Below, piece by piece: positions 23,157-29,206 of a stretch of DNA of 29,206 nt. The notes beneath the pieces are model-generated. The model made no database searches, was not told where the DNA came from, and worked only from the letters and a program-made list of their open reading frames with translations. The stretch covers positions 1 through 29,206 of the forward strand of contig JBBDYD010000101.1 in NCBI GenBank assembly GCA_040901865.1, given 5' to 3'. How positions within the stretch are numbered: position 1 is the stretch's first letter; every line of letters starts with the position of its first letter. Origin of the DNA: JBBDYD01 sp040901865 (GTDB lineage: Bacteria > Bacteroidota > Ignavibacteria > UBA10030). A program made the position numbers and the translations under genes.

Positions 23157-23744
23157 ATGACAAACTCTCACGAACTCGTTGTCGCCGGCTTCGGCGGTCA
23201 GGGTGTACTCTCTCTGGGTCAGATCATTGCCTACGCTGCGATGATTGAGGGCAAAGAAGTCAGCTGGATGCCGTCGTATGGTCCTGAAATGAGGGGCGGA
23301 ACGGCGAACTGCGTTGTGATAGTCTCGCCTTCTCGCATAAGTTCTCCCATTATCTCCAGGTTTGATTCGGCTATTATCCTCAATCAGCCGTCTCTGGAGA
23401 AGTTTGAGAAAGCCGTGAAGCCGGGCGGGTTCTTGCTCTATGAACGATCCACGCTCATTACTCTGCCGACCCGAACTGATATTGAACTGCTGTCCGTGCC
23501 GGCCATGGCGGAAGCGATCAAACTGAACAAGAAACAAGTAGCCAACATGATCCTGCTGGGAACTTTTCTCGGAAGAAAGCCCGTGATCAGGGGGGAGAAT
23601 GTGATGGCGGCGCTGAAGAAAGTACTCCCCGAACGCCATCACCACATGCTTCCTTTGAATGAACGTGCGCTGGAAATCGGATTGTCGCTTGCGATACCGG
23701 AAAAGCTGGAAGCAGTTTACGAAAATGAAACCCGAAGCTCTTGA
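23157..23744 (+). CDS. korC: 2-oxoglutarate:ferredoxin oxidoreductase-type gamma subunit
   Basis: 195-residue gamma subunit of the 2-oxoacid:acceptor oxidoreductase family, starting with the signature VVAGFGGQGVLSLGQ (8-22) and followed by SYGPEMRGGTANC, both typical for CoA-site gamma domains. It completes the D-A-B-C set whose other members are at 20600-22740. The intact GFGGQG motif contrasts with the degenerate one in the fused gamma domain encoded at 25290-26627. No Shine-Dalgarno is seen before the ATG at 23157; the leader is a heptad repeat. It is 42 bp after the unknown gene and 33 bp before the ferritin-like gene, probably in one transcript. High confidence. Confidence 0.9.
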   Translation: MTNSHELVVAGFGGQGVLSLGQIIAYAAMIEGKEVSWMPSYGPEMRGGTANCVVIVSPSRISSPIISRFDSAIILNQPSLEKFEKAVKPGGFLLYERSTLITLPTRTDIELLSVPAMAEAIKLNKKQVANMILLGTFLGRKPVIRGENVMAALKKVLPERHHHMLPLNERALEIGLSLAIPEKLEAVYENETRSS

Positions 23745-23777
23745 TAATTTCAATAGTATGAAGGAAGGACTTGAACA

Positions 23778-24047
23778 ATGAGCACTCATGAAATACAGTG
23801 CGAACACACCTGCAGAAATACCTGCGGCATGTTGAACAAAGCTATCTATCTCGAGGCCGACCTTGCCGGTTTCTATGAACAACTGGGTGCGGAGTGTGAT
23901 TATCCGGAGATTCAGACGTTGCTGAGCGATCTTATGAATCAGCATCGGAAGATCGTCAATCTGCTGGGTGAGAAGCTCTCACAAATGCACGTGCGGGGTG
24001 AGATGCTCGATGGGGTTATGTCGAGTTTTGATCCTGCGGGGTGTTAA
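23778..24047 (+). CDS. Small two-helix ferritin/rubrerythrin-like protein with N-terminal cysteines
   Basis: An 89-residue protein with a cysteine-rich start (C8-x3-C12-x3-C16) and two predicted helices (about 18-40 and 43-70). The first helix has LEADLAGFYEQLG (E26, E34) followed by DYPEIQTLL, which looks like the first half of a rubrerythrin or of an encapsulated-ferritin two-helix unit. The second helix keeps H56 but has Met in place of the usual glutamate three residues earlier, so a normal di-iron site is doubtful. It could dimerise to build a four-helix bundle. AAGGAAGGA lies upstream of the ATG. The gene ends the first kor block. The family call is tentative; an unrelated helical hairpin is possible. 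Confidence 0.45.
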   Translation: MSTHEIQCEHTCRNTCGMLNKAIYLEADLAGFYEQLGAECDYPEIQTLLSDLMNQHRKIVNLLGEKLSQMHVRGEMLDGVMSSFDPAGC

Positions 24048-24053
24048 ACAGCA

Positions 24054-24141
24054 GTGAAATGTGAAATGTGAAAGGTGAAATGATGCGAAGCAAGGATTGT
24101 GTTGCTCAACAACATTTCACATCTCACTTCTCACGTTTCAC
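24054..24141. repeat. Inverted pair of 4-unit heptad arrays (long hairpin)
   Basis: The left arm has GTGAAAT, GTGAAAT, GTGAAAG, GTGAAAT (24054-24081) and the right arm ATTTCAC, ATCTCAC, TTCTCAC, GTTTCAC (24114-24141). The arms pair at about 24 of 28 positions around a 32-nt loop that itself contains GTTG/CAAC. It starts 7 nt after the ferritin-like gene stop and ends 12 nt before the start of the second oxidoreductase, so it could be a terminator-like or mRNA-processing boundary between the two kor sets. Confidence 0.8.
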
Positions 24142-24153
24142 AAGGCTCTCCCT

Positions 24154-25284
24154 TTGAATAACCTCAGACTCCGCAGTGGAAACCAGATGATCGCCGAAGG
24201 CGCCGTTCAGGCGGGATGCCGGTTCTTTGCCGGATATCCCATTACGCCTGCCACCGGAATCTTCAAGGGCATGATTGACATGTTGCCGGCGCAGGGCGGA
24301 CTGGCCCTCAGTGCTCCGGATGAGATATCCGCAATTGCGTATGCGATCGGTGCGTCTATGCGAGGAGTCAAGTCAATGACCGCCACGTCGGGTCCCGGGT
24401 GGGCGCTCATGATCGAATCTGTGCAATACGCGTTGATGACGGAGACTCCGCTCGTGGTTGCCCTTGTGCAGAGACTCGGCCCAAGCACGGGAGGGGCCAC
24501 ACAAGGCGCGCAGGGAGACGTCCTCCTTGCAGAGTTCGCAACGTCGGGTGGATACACCATCCCGATGCTCTGCCCATCCAGTGCAGCCGATTGTTACGAA
24601 CTGACGATTCTGGCGTTTACGTGGGCGGAACTGTATCGAACTCCCGTCATTCTACTGACCGACAAAGAAGTTGCCATGACGGCGGAACGTGTCGATTACG
24701 GCCTGCTTCCCAAAATGGTCTCCCAGGACCGGTGGACCGGGAAGCGAAACGGCAGTGAGAGGTTGACGTATGGCTTCGATTTTGTTCAGGAAATTCCTTC
24801 GTTCGTCACAGTGGGCGGAGAGGATAAGGTCACAATATCGGGCTCCGCACATGACAAGTCGGGGACTCTGCAGAAAAACTCGCCCGAAACCCTCGAGGTC
24901 CTCAGGCATCTTGAGGAAAAGATCCGATGGCGGGAAAAGGATTTCGGCGTGGTGAATGCTGATCTTCAACCGGGCGCAGAGACTCTCGTCATCAGCTATG
25001 GGATAACGAGCCGGGCTGCGGCTGAAGCTGTTCGATTTGCAAGAAAGCAGGGCCGGCGGATTTCGTTCCTTGGCATTCAATCACTGTTTCCAATACCCAA
25101 GGCCCGGATAAGGCAGGCGCTCAACGGCGTCAAAACGGTTTTTGTCGCAGAAGAAAACATGTCCGGACTTTATCGTTCCGTGCTTGTCTCGCTTTGGGAA
25201 GGGCGGACGGTCAAAGGGATCAACAAGATCGGCGCGATGATCACTCCTCAGGAGATTCTTTCAGCGGTCAAGGAGGCGGAATAG
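24154..25284 (+). CDS. Second 2-oxoacid:ferredoxin oxidoreductase alpha subunit
   Basis: 376-residue alpha subunit with LRLRSGNQMIAEGAVQAG then FAGYPITPATGIF near 27-39, and the glutamate in SAPDEISAIAYAIGA that should activate ThDP. The second domain is near 265-365 (LVISYGITSRAA...FLGIQSLFPIP). It pairs with the next gene, 5 bp downstream, a beta-gamma fusion. The start is most likely TTG at 24154 (AAGG 8 nt upstream), since this keeps the conserved N-terminal strand and avoids reading through the heptad hairpin; the alternative ATG at 24187 would cut the conserved strand. It differs strongly from the alpha subunit at 20857, so its substrate is probably different. The family is sure, the substrate is not. 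Confidence 0.85.
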   Translation: MNNLRLRSGNQMIAEGAVQAGCRFFAGYPITPATGIFKGMIDMLPAQGGLALSAPDEISAIAYAIGASMRGVKSMTATSGPGWALMIESVQYALMTETPLVVALVQRLGPSTGGATQGAQGDVLLAEFATSGGYTIPMLCPSSAADCYELTILAFTWAELYRTPVILLTDKEVAMTAERVDYGLLPKMVSQDRWTGKRNGSERLTYGFDFVQEIPSFVTVGGEDKVTISGSAHDKSGTLQKNSPETLEVLRHLEEKIRWREKDFGVVNADLQPGAETLVISYGITSRAAAEAVRFARKQGRRISFLGIQSLFPIPKARIRQALNGVKTVFVAEENMSGLYRSVLVSLWEGRTVKGINKIGAMITPQEILSAVKEAE

Positions 25285-25289
25285 CCCTC

Positions 25290-26627
25290 ATGGAAACCCT
25301 CACCGCTCAGGTTCAATCTTCGTATTTGGCAGAACATCCGGTGTTCCCGTTTTGCAAGGGTTGCGGACATACGGTTGTGTTGCGAAAACTCAATGAAGCT
25401 CTGGTTTCCCTGCAACTCGCTCCGGAACATACGGTTCTCGTGACGGACATCGGGTGCATAGGGCTGGCGGACAAGATGTTTCGGACGCTTCACACCGTTC
25501 ACACGACGCACGGTCGGTCGACCGCCTTTGCGACCGGGATTGCCCTTGCAGACAGCGTTCTGGCCGACAAGAAACTCAAAGTCATCGTTCTTATCGGAGA
25601 CGGCGGTGCGATGATTGGCCTGCAGCATCTTGTGCATGCCGCCATGCTGAATGTTGACGTCACCGTGCTGATCTGCAATAATTTCGTGTACGGAATGACA
25701 GGCGGCCAGGGGTCCGGTTTGACCCCGGAATGCTTTGTCACCGCCACGACGCCCCATGGGAACATCGTTCCCCCGGTGGATCTTTGTGAAATCCTCCGGC
25801 ACAGCAACGCACCCTTTGTCGCGCGGGAGCTTGCAACGGACAAATCTCTCGCATCGACGCTGAGCGATGCTATTGCATCTCCCGGGTTTGCGGCGGTGGA
25901 GATTCTGGAACTATGCACAGAATATGCAGTGCGGAATAATAAACTTAACGGCGAAACTCTCCTCGAGATTGCGCACCAGCATCAATGGAAACTTGGAAGA
26001 TTGGTAGAGCGGGAAGACCGCAAGGTGTTCCATGAGCGCCTTGGAAAACACGAGAACCCGGAATCCACCAAAGACCGTGAATCAAACGGGGAGAGTACAC
26101 AGTCGTTCTCCCTGCGTCACCCGGTGAGTGTCGTCATTGCAGGAAGCGCCGGAGAGCGTGTGCAATCGGCAGCAGCCCTTGTTTGCGAGGCAGCCATTCA
26201 CCATGGCGGTTTTGCAACCCAGAAGAACGACAATCCCGTCACTCAAGGTTCTGGTTTTTCTCTTTCGGAGTTCCGGATCAGTCCGCATCCCATCGGCTAC
26301 ACAGGAATCCAGGAACCCGATATTCTGATCGTTACGTCGGAAGAAGGGTGGAATGAAGTTCTGGCACAAGGATTGCTGCAGAGACTGGGGCCGACCTCCC
26401 GGGTTTATGTTGACGAGTCGGTCGCTGTCCGTACAAACGATCAGAGAATAGTGCAGAAGCCTTTCCGGTCAGTTTTGGGTCCAAAAGCAGCGGCTCTCGG
26501 CTCGCTGCTGTGGTTGGCAACGCAAAGAGGATTCATTCCTGCCGGGCAACTCTTCTCGGTGGTGGAAAAGAAGTACGGGCGGGACTATGTTGGCGAACTT
26601 GAAAAGGGAATCAGCGCATTTCACTGA
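25290..26627 (+). CDS. 2-oxoacid:ferredoxin oxidoreductase beta-gamma fusion subunit
   Basis: 445 residues joining two subunits that are normally separate. Residues 1-245 are the ThDP beta subunit: C22-x2-C25 (FCKGCGHT), C56 (IGCIG) and C209 (ELCTEY) as [4Fe-4S] ligands, GDGG at 103-106, and NNFVYGMTGGQ. A charged linker (about 240-275) leads to a gamma domain (about 277-430) that starts VVIAGSAGERVQSAA where normal gamma subunits have GFGGQG; the glycine-rich loop is therefore degenerate, which may alter CoA or partner binding. The ATG at 25290 has a strong AAGGAGG but 13 nt away. It partners with the alpha subunit 5 bp upstream. No delta ferredoxin is encoded here, so it may use KorD or a free ferredoxin. 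Confidence 0.85.
   Translation: METLTAQVQSSYLAEHPVFPFCKGCGHTVVLRKLNEALVSLQLAPEHTVLVTDIGCIGLADKMFRTLHTVHTTHGRSTAFATGIALADSVLADKKLKVIVLIGDGGAMIGLQHLVHAAMLNVDVTVLICNNFVYGMTGGQGSGLTPECFVTATTPHGNIVPPVDLCEILRHSNAPFVARELATDKSLASTLSDAIASPGFAAVEILELCTEYAVRNNKLNGETLLEIAHQHQWKLGRLVEREDRKVFHERLGKHENPESTKDRESNGESTQSFSLRHPVSVVIAGSAGERVQSAAALVCEAAIHHGGFATQKNDNPVTQGSGFSLSEFRISPHPIGYTGIQEPDILIVTSEEGWNEVLAQGLLQRLGPTSRVYVDESVAVRTNDQRIVQKPFRSVLGPKAAALGSLLWLATQRGFIPAGQLFSVVEKKYGRDYVGELEKGISAFH
26362..26377 (+). promoter_or_regulatory. Perfect-match sigma54 -24/-12 sequence inside the fusion gene
   Basis: TGGCACAAGGATTGCT fits the consensus TGGCACR-N4-TTGCW at every position. It lies within the coding sequence, 250 bp before the end of the beta-gamma gene, and would start a transcript near 26388 leading into the hemerythrin gene. 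It may be chance within codons; the exact match in this amount of sequence is unlikely but not impossible. Confidence 0.45.
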
Positions 26628-26643
26628 GAATTTGGAGCGGCAA

Positions 26644-27165
26644 TTGAAAACAACAGAGCAATCGCAGGGTAGGAAAGTCACTGACCCAATCAAGGTACTC
26701 ATTCGCGAACATAATGAAGGGCTCCTGCGCCTTGCGGTACTCGAAAATGCGGCTGAGTCGATTAAGATGAACGGATTCTCGCCTGAGGCATTCGAGCAGA
26801 TCGCCGAGACGATCCGGTGGATGAACACGGAAGTGCGCAGACATACAGAAATCGAAGAGAAGTTTCTGTTTCCATTGATTGACCGGCACATCCGGCCGCT
26901 GGCAGATCAGGTGCGGGGGGAACATCGGGACCTCTGGGATTTGTTCAATGACCTCCTGCGAGCAGTAAAAGAGGTCGAAGAAGGCCGGCTGCACGGGACA
27001 TCGATCCGTGATATCGTGGCAATCGCAAAGTCCATCGTCGAGTTGCTCCGGACACACGTTCGGAGAGAGGACACGTTGGTATTTCCCGCCGTAAAGCAGT
27101 TGCTGACGAAGGACGAGTACGATGAACTGCTGGTGGGAATCTCGAAGTCGTTTTCCCAGCCCTGA
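26644..27165 (+). CDS. Hemerythrin-like (HHE) protein
   Basis: A 173-residue four-helix protein with the di-iron hemerythrin pattern: H23 (REHNEG), H67-x3-E71 (HTEIEEKFLFP), H94 (GEHRDLWDLF) and H138-x3-E142 (HVRREDTLVFP). Such proteins bind O2 or NO, or store iron, and protect oxygen-sensitive enzymes; the oxidoreductases encoded upstream are of that kind. I favour the TTG start at 26644, which has GGAG 6 nt upstream. An in-frame ATG at 26587 lacks a clear site and would overlap the previous gene by 41 nt, but would also be compatible (192 residues). It is probably the last gene of the second oxidoreductase unit; a perfect sigma54-type sequence at 26362 could also drive it alone. Confidence 0.85.
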   Translation: MKTTEQSQGRKVTDPIKVLIREHNEGLLRLAVLENAAESIKMNGFSPEAFEQIAETIRWMNTEVRRHTEIEEKFLFPLIDRHIRPLADQVRGEHRDLWDLFNDLLRAVKEVEEGRLHGTSIRDIVAIAKSIVELLRTHVRREDTLVFPAVKQLLTKDEYDELLVGISKSFSQP

Positions 27166-27210
27166 GAATCCACATTTCATATCTGCAAACATTCACCCTC
27201 ATTCGGTTCC

Positions 27211-27226
27211 AAATTCAGACGAATTT
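27211..27226. promoter_or_regulatory. Inverted repeat AAATTC-N4-GAATTT upstream of the nos-type membrane gene
   Basis: The sequence AAATTCAGACGAATTT has perfect 6-bp arms and a 4-nt centre, 41 bp before the ATG at 27268. Its left part (with the preceding CC) nearly repeats at 28370-28381 (CCAAATTCGGAC), upstream of the other right-edge gene. It may be a regulator-binding site; Rrf2-type or CRP/FNR-type proteins are candidates. Confidence 0.35.
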
Positions 27227-27267
27227 CCCTGCTTTCGACTGGCACGTTGTTTGTCAAAGGAGATTAC

Positions 27268-27915
27268 ATGCAACAAATCCTGAAGAAAGCCACAGAGTTT
27301 TTTGACCTACCCATTGACCTCAAGAGCCGGTTCGCGATCCTTGCAGGAGCGCTCCTCGTCATTCCGATCTTCTATTTCCCGCTCTGGCAGTTCAAATTTG
27401 AGTCGGACCGTTATCCCGATGGTCTCATACTAAACGTTTACTCTTACACGATAGAGGGGGGGACTGAAAGCGATCTCCTGGAAATCAATGCGTTGAACCA
27501 TTATTTGGGGATGCAGTCGATCGAGGAAGAGGAAATTTTGCAATTCCAATGGTTTCCATTCCTTCTGGGTGTGACAATCATGCTCGCGTTGCGCGTCATT
27601 GTTTTGGGTAAAATGTCGAAGCTGGTCGACCTGTTCTTTTTTACCGCCTATCTTGAAGGGTTTTCCTTCTGGAGCTTCTGGAATATGATCCAGAACTATG
27701 GCCACAAGATCAATCCGTTCGCAACAGTTCATGTCGAGCCCTTTGACCCGCCGTTGATCGGCCAAATCAGCATAGCACATGTGCAAATGATCAGTAGTCC
27801 ATATTGGGGGGTCTTGTTCTTTCTCCTCGTCCCGCTTGCGTTTCTTTTCGCTATATGGATGTCCCGGAGAACCTGGAAGCTCGAACATCAACCCAGGAAG
27901 GACTACATAGGGTAA
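27268..27915 (+). CDS. Four-helix membrane protein of the nos-cluster-associated type
   Basis: 215-residue integral membrane protein with four likely membrane segments (about 22-40, 96-114, 119-145, 178-198). After the first segment comes FPLWQFKFES-x-RYPDGL and then ...INALNHYLGM, which I recall as the mark of an unnamed family encoded beside clade II nosZ/nosL/nosD genes in Bacteroidota-like genomes. The periplasmic loop (41-95) holds the conserved His and acidic residues that might bind a metal. A role in maturation of, or electron supply to, nitrous-oxide reductase is inferred from this memory and from the polyferredoxin gene that follows. No nosZ is inside the window. AGGAG lies 6 nt before the ATG at 27268. 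The Rrf2 gene follows after 5 bp, probably cotranscribed. Confidence 0.65.
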   Translation: MQQILKKATEFFDLPIDLKSRFAILAGALLVIPIFYFPLWQFKFESDRYPDGLILNVYSYTIEGGTESDLLEINALNHYLGMQSIEEEEILQFQWFPFLLGVTIMLALRVIVLGKMSKLVDLFFFTAYLEGFSFWSFWNMIQNYGHKINPFATVHVEPFDPPLIGQISIAHVQMISSPYWGVLFFLLVPLAFLFAIWMSRRTWKLEHQPRKDYIG

Positions 27916-27920
27916 CCCTC

Positions 27921-28358
27921 ATGAGTGTCATTTTCAGTCGTCAGTGCGAATACGCTCTTCAGGCTGTCGTCTTTCTCGCTCTCAAACAAAATGGCGAGAT
28001 GACCCCGATCAAGGAACTTTCGAAGAAGCTCGACATCCCGTACCATTTTCTCGGCAAGATCCTCCAGGATCTCACGTACAAGGGGCTGTTGGTTTCTCTG
28101 AAGGGCCCCACCGGAGGGTTCAGGCTCGGCATACCGGCGAAAAAGATTACGCTTGCCCACATTGTTGAAGCGATTGACGGAATGGGATTCTCAACGAGCT
28201 GTGTCCTGGGATTTGCGGAATGCTCCGGCGAGAAGCCTTGTGCCGTGCATGTGCAATGGAAAGAAATGCGCGAACGCATTCTCGCAATGCTGATGAACAA
28301 GAATGTTCTCGAGGTAGCGGCTGATATGCATAAGCCGGAATACCAATTGCTTCACTGA
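27921..28358 (+). CDS. Rrf2-family transcriptional regulator with probable Fe-S site
   Basis: A 145-residue Rrf2 regulator: a winged helix-turn-helix (about 1-80, SRQCEYALQAVVFLAL...IPYHFLGKILQDL...GLLVSLKGPTGGFRL) and a C-terminal cysteine site C94-x6-C101-x5-C107-x2-H110. NsrR and IscR have CX5CX5C at this position, IscR with a histidine three residues on, so an Fe-S cluster sensing NO, oxygen or redox state is likely. The ATG at 27921 is 5 bp after the membrane protein gene. Its probable targets are the flanking nos-type genes; an 18-bp perfect palindrome lies 45 bp past its stop. The family is sure; the signal is not. Confidence 0.9.
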   Translation: MSVIFSRQCEYALQAVVFLALKQNGEMTPIKELSKKLDIPYHFLGKILQDLTYKGLLVSLKGPTGGFRLGIPAKKITLAHIVEAIDGMGFSTSCVLGFAECSGEKPCAVHVQWKEMRERILAMLMNKNVLEVAADMHKPEYQLLH

Positions 28359-28402
28359 CTTTTTTTGCGCCAAATTCGGACAGAAACATCTGAATCTTTT
28401 TT

Positions 28403-28420
28403 GGATTGGATGTCCAATCC
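28403..28420. promoter_or_regulatory. 18-bp perfect palindrome, candidate operator
   Basis: GGATTGGATGTCCAATCC has two perfect 8-bp arms with a 2-nt centre. It sits in the 99-bp gap between the Rrf2 gene and the polyferredoxin gene, 37 bp before the latter's ATG, a usual operator position. The neighbouring Rrf2 regulator is the obvious candidate to bind it. It does not match the NsrR or FNR/DNR consensus I know. Confidence 0.5.
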
Positions 28421-28457
28421 GATAAAATCGAGCACAAATGCTCTTCGACGAAAAATC

Positions 28458-29206
28458 ATGAAGAAGATTCCACCCAAACTGCGTCGTCACAAGATCAACT
28501 TTACCATCGAGCGTGTTTGGTACAAGAGACTGGTGTGGAGGTTGACCGAAGATTCCCAGTTTCTTCGTTCGGCAGTCCAGCTGGCGTTTGTTTTGTTGTG
28601 CGTATGGATCGGATTTGAATTCCATCTGTTTGTTCAGTGGGGGGAATCAAACGGGACGGCAGAATTTATAGAGCGCCCTCCGGGCGTGGAAGGATTTTTG
28701 CCCATCAGTGCCCTGATGAGCTTTTCGTACTGGGTCCAGACCGGCATTATCAACAATATCCACCCGGCATCCATCTTCATCCTTCTGGCGATCATTGCCG
28801 TCAGCGTGCTTCTCAAGAAGGCATTCTGCAGCTGGCTGTGTCCTGTCGGTACGTTCAGCGAATCACTCTGGCTCCTCGGGCAAAAACTCTTTGGCCGGAA
28901 CCTCCGCGTCACACCCTGGCTTGATTACCCGCTCCGTTCCATGAAGTACCTGCTCTTATTCTACTTTGGCTACGCCGTGTTTTCGATGGATTCCGGGGCC
29001 CTCGGGCATTTCATTTACAGTCCGTACAACAGGATTGCTGATATCAAGATGTACCTGTTTTTCGCCGAGATCTCATCTTTCGTCTTCTGGACAATCTTCA
29101 TTCTTGCGCTCCTTTCCATTGTCATCAAAAACTTCTGGTGTCGGTTCCTTTGTCCCTATGGTGCTCTTTTGGGAATCGCAAGCTTCCTCAGTCCACTCAA
29201 GATCAC
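28458..29206 (+). CDS. NapH/NosR-like membrane polyferredoxin, 3' end outside window
   Basis: The first 249 residues of a membrane iron-sulfur protein. Several hydrophobic segments (about 40-56, 82-120, 163-178, 200-223) alternate with two C-x3-C-P motifs, C124-x3-C128-P and C228-x3-C232-P, the cytoplasmic hallmark of NapH, NosR and CcoG. The RPPGVEGFLPISALMS segment (73-88) is, as I recall, typical of the 4Fe-4S proteins encoded in nos clusters. The classic [4Fe-4S] ferredoxin motifs should follow beyond the right edge. Likely role: electron transfer from menaquinol toward a periplasmic reductase, possibly nitrous-oxide reductase. No clear Shine-Dalgarno precedes the ATG at 28458. Family is firm; the exact complex needs the sequence to the right. 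Confidence 0.85.
   Translation, partial: MKKIPPKLRRHKINFTIERVWYKRLVWRLTEDSQFLRSAVQLAFVLLCVWIGFEFHLFVQWGESNGTAEFIERPPGVEGFLPISALMSFSYWVQTGIINNIHPASIFILLAIIAVSVLLKKAFCSWLCPVGTFSESLWLLGQKLFGRNLRVTPWLDYPLRSMKYLLLFYFGYAVFSMDSGALGHFIYSPYNRIADIKMYLFFAEISSFVFWTIFILALLSIVIKNFWCRFLCPYGALLGIASFLSPLKI

Noticed and set aside
23127..23945. 272-codon minus-strand frame across korC
   Set aside because: It spans korC and the ferritin-like gene in antisense; both real genes have clear motifs and this frame has none.
27240..27255. Sigma54-like TGGCACGTTGTTTGTC before the nos-type membrane gene
   Set aside because: The predicted start would be about 2 nt before the ATG and would remove the AGGAG ribosome site, and the -12 GC is altered.
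27909..27919. Small palindrome AGGGTAACCCT just before the Rrf2 start
   Set aside because: 5-bp arms are expected by chance; it also overlaps the stop codon of the previous gene and the probable ribosome site.

Overview
The window looks like part of a chromosome from an anaerobic or facultatively anaerobic, Gram-negative, respiring bacterium. A TonB energy transducer implies an outer membrane. A 13-haem cytochrome fused to a membrane cytochrome b implies periplasmic electron transfer. NifJ-type pyruvate:ferredoxin oxidoreductase, KorDABC and a second 2-oxoacid:ferredoxin oxidoreductase imply ferredoxin-based carbon metabolism. The mix, including two genes at the right edge of a type seen in clade II nitrous-oxide-reductase clusters, suggests the Bacteroidota/Chlorobiota/Ignavibacteriota neighbourhood. 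No rRNA or marker gene is present, so this is only a guess. No tRNA, rRNA, CRISPR array, transposase, integrase or phage gene was seen.

Layout: every gene from base 1 to 12136 is on the minus strand and every gene from 12505 to the right edge is on the plus strand. They diverge from a 353-368 bp gap. In minus-strand transcription order the left half has a PAS-PAS histidine kinase with a sigma54-dependent NtrC-type regulator; a probable operon of a lone receiver protein, a DksA-type zinc-finger protein, TonB and a double UspA; the multihaem cytochrome c/b fusion overlapping bacterioferritin; transketolase; and a class I aminotransferase that runs off the left edge. Sigma54-like -24/-12 elements lie in front of the kinase and the receiver gene.

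The right half is a carbon/ferredoxin island: a small duplicated-Cys4 protein, nifJ, a second Cys4 protein, an NAD(P)-binding SDR, a protein joining a Cys4-like segment to a DksA-type zinc finger, a malic enzyme with a phosphotransacetylase-like domain, korD-korA-korB-(unknown)-korC, a small two-helix ferritin-like protein, a second 2-oxoacid:ferredoxin oxidoreductase whose beta and gamma subunits are fused, and a hemerythrin. The right edge holds a nos-associated-type membrane protein, an Rrf2 regulator with a probable Fe-S site, and the start of a NapH/NosR-like polyferredoxin. Together NifJ, malic enzyme and the two oxidoreductases interconvert pyruvate, malate, 2-oxoglutarate (or a related 2-oxoacid) and acyl-CoAs while charging or using ferredoxin.

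The most unusual items are a small Cys4 protein family bracketing nifJ, 7-nt-period tandem repeats of different sequence in six intergenic gaps (two of them forming inverted pairs), the CbcL-like 13-haem fusion, the beta-gamma fusion with a degenerate gamma motif, an unknown gene inside korDABC, and an 18-bp perfect palindrome between the Rrf2 gene and the polyferredoxin gene.
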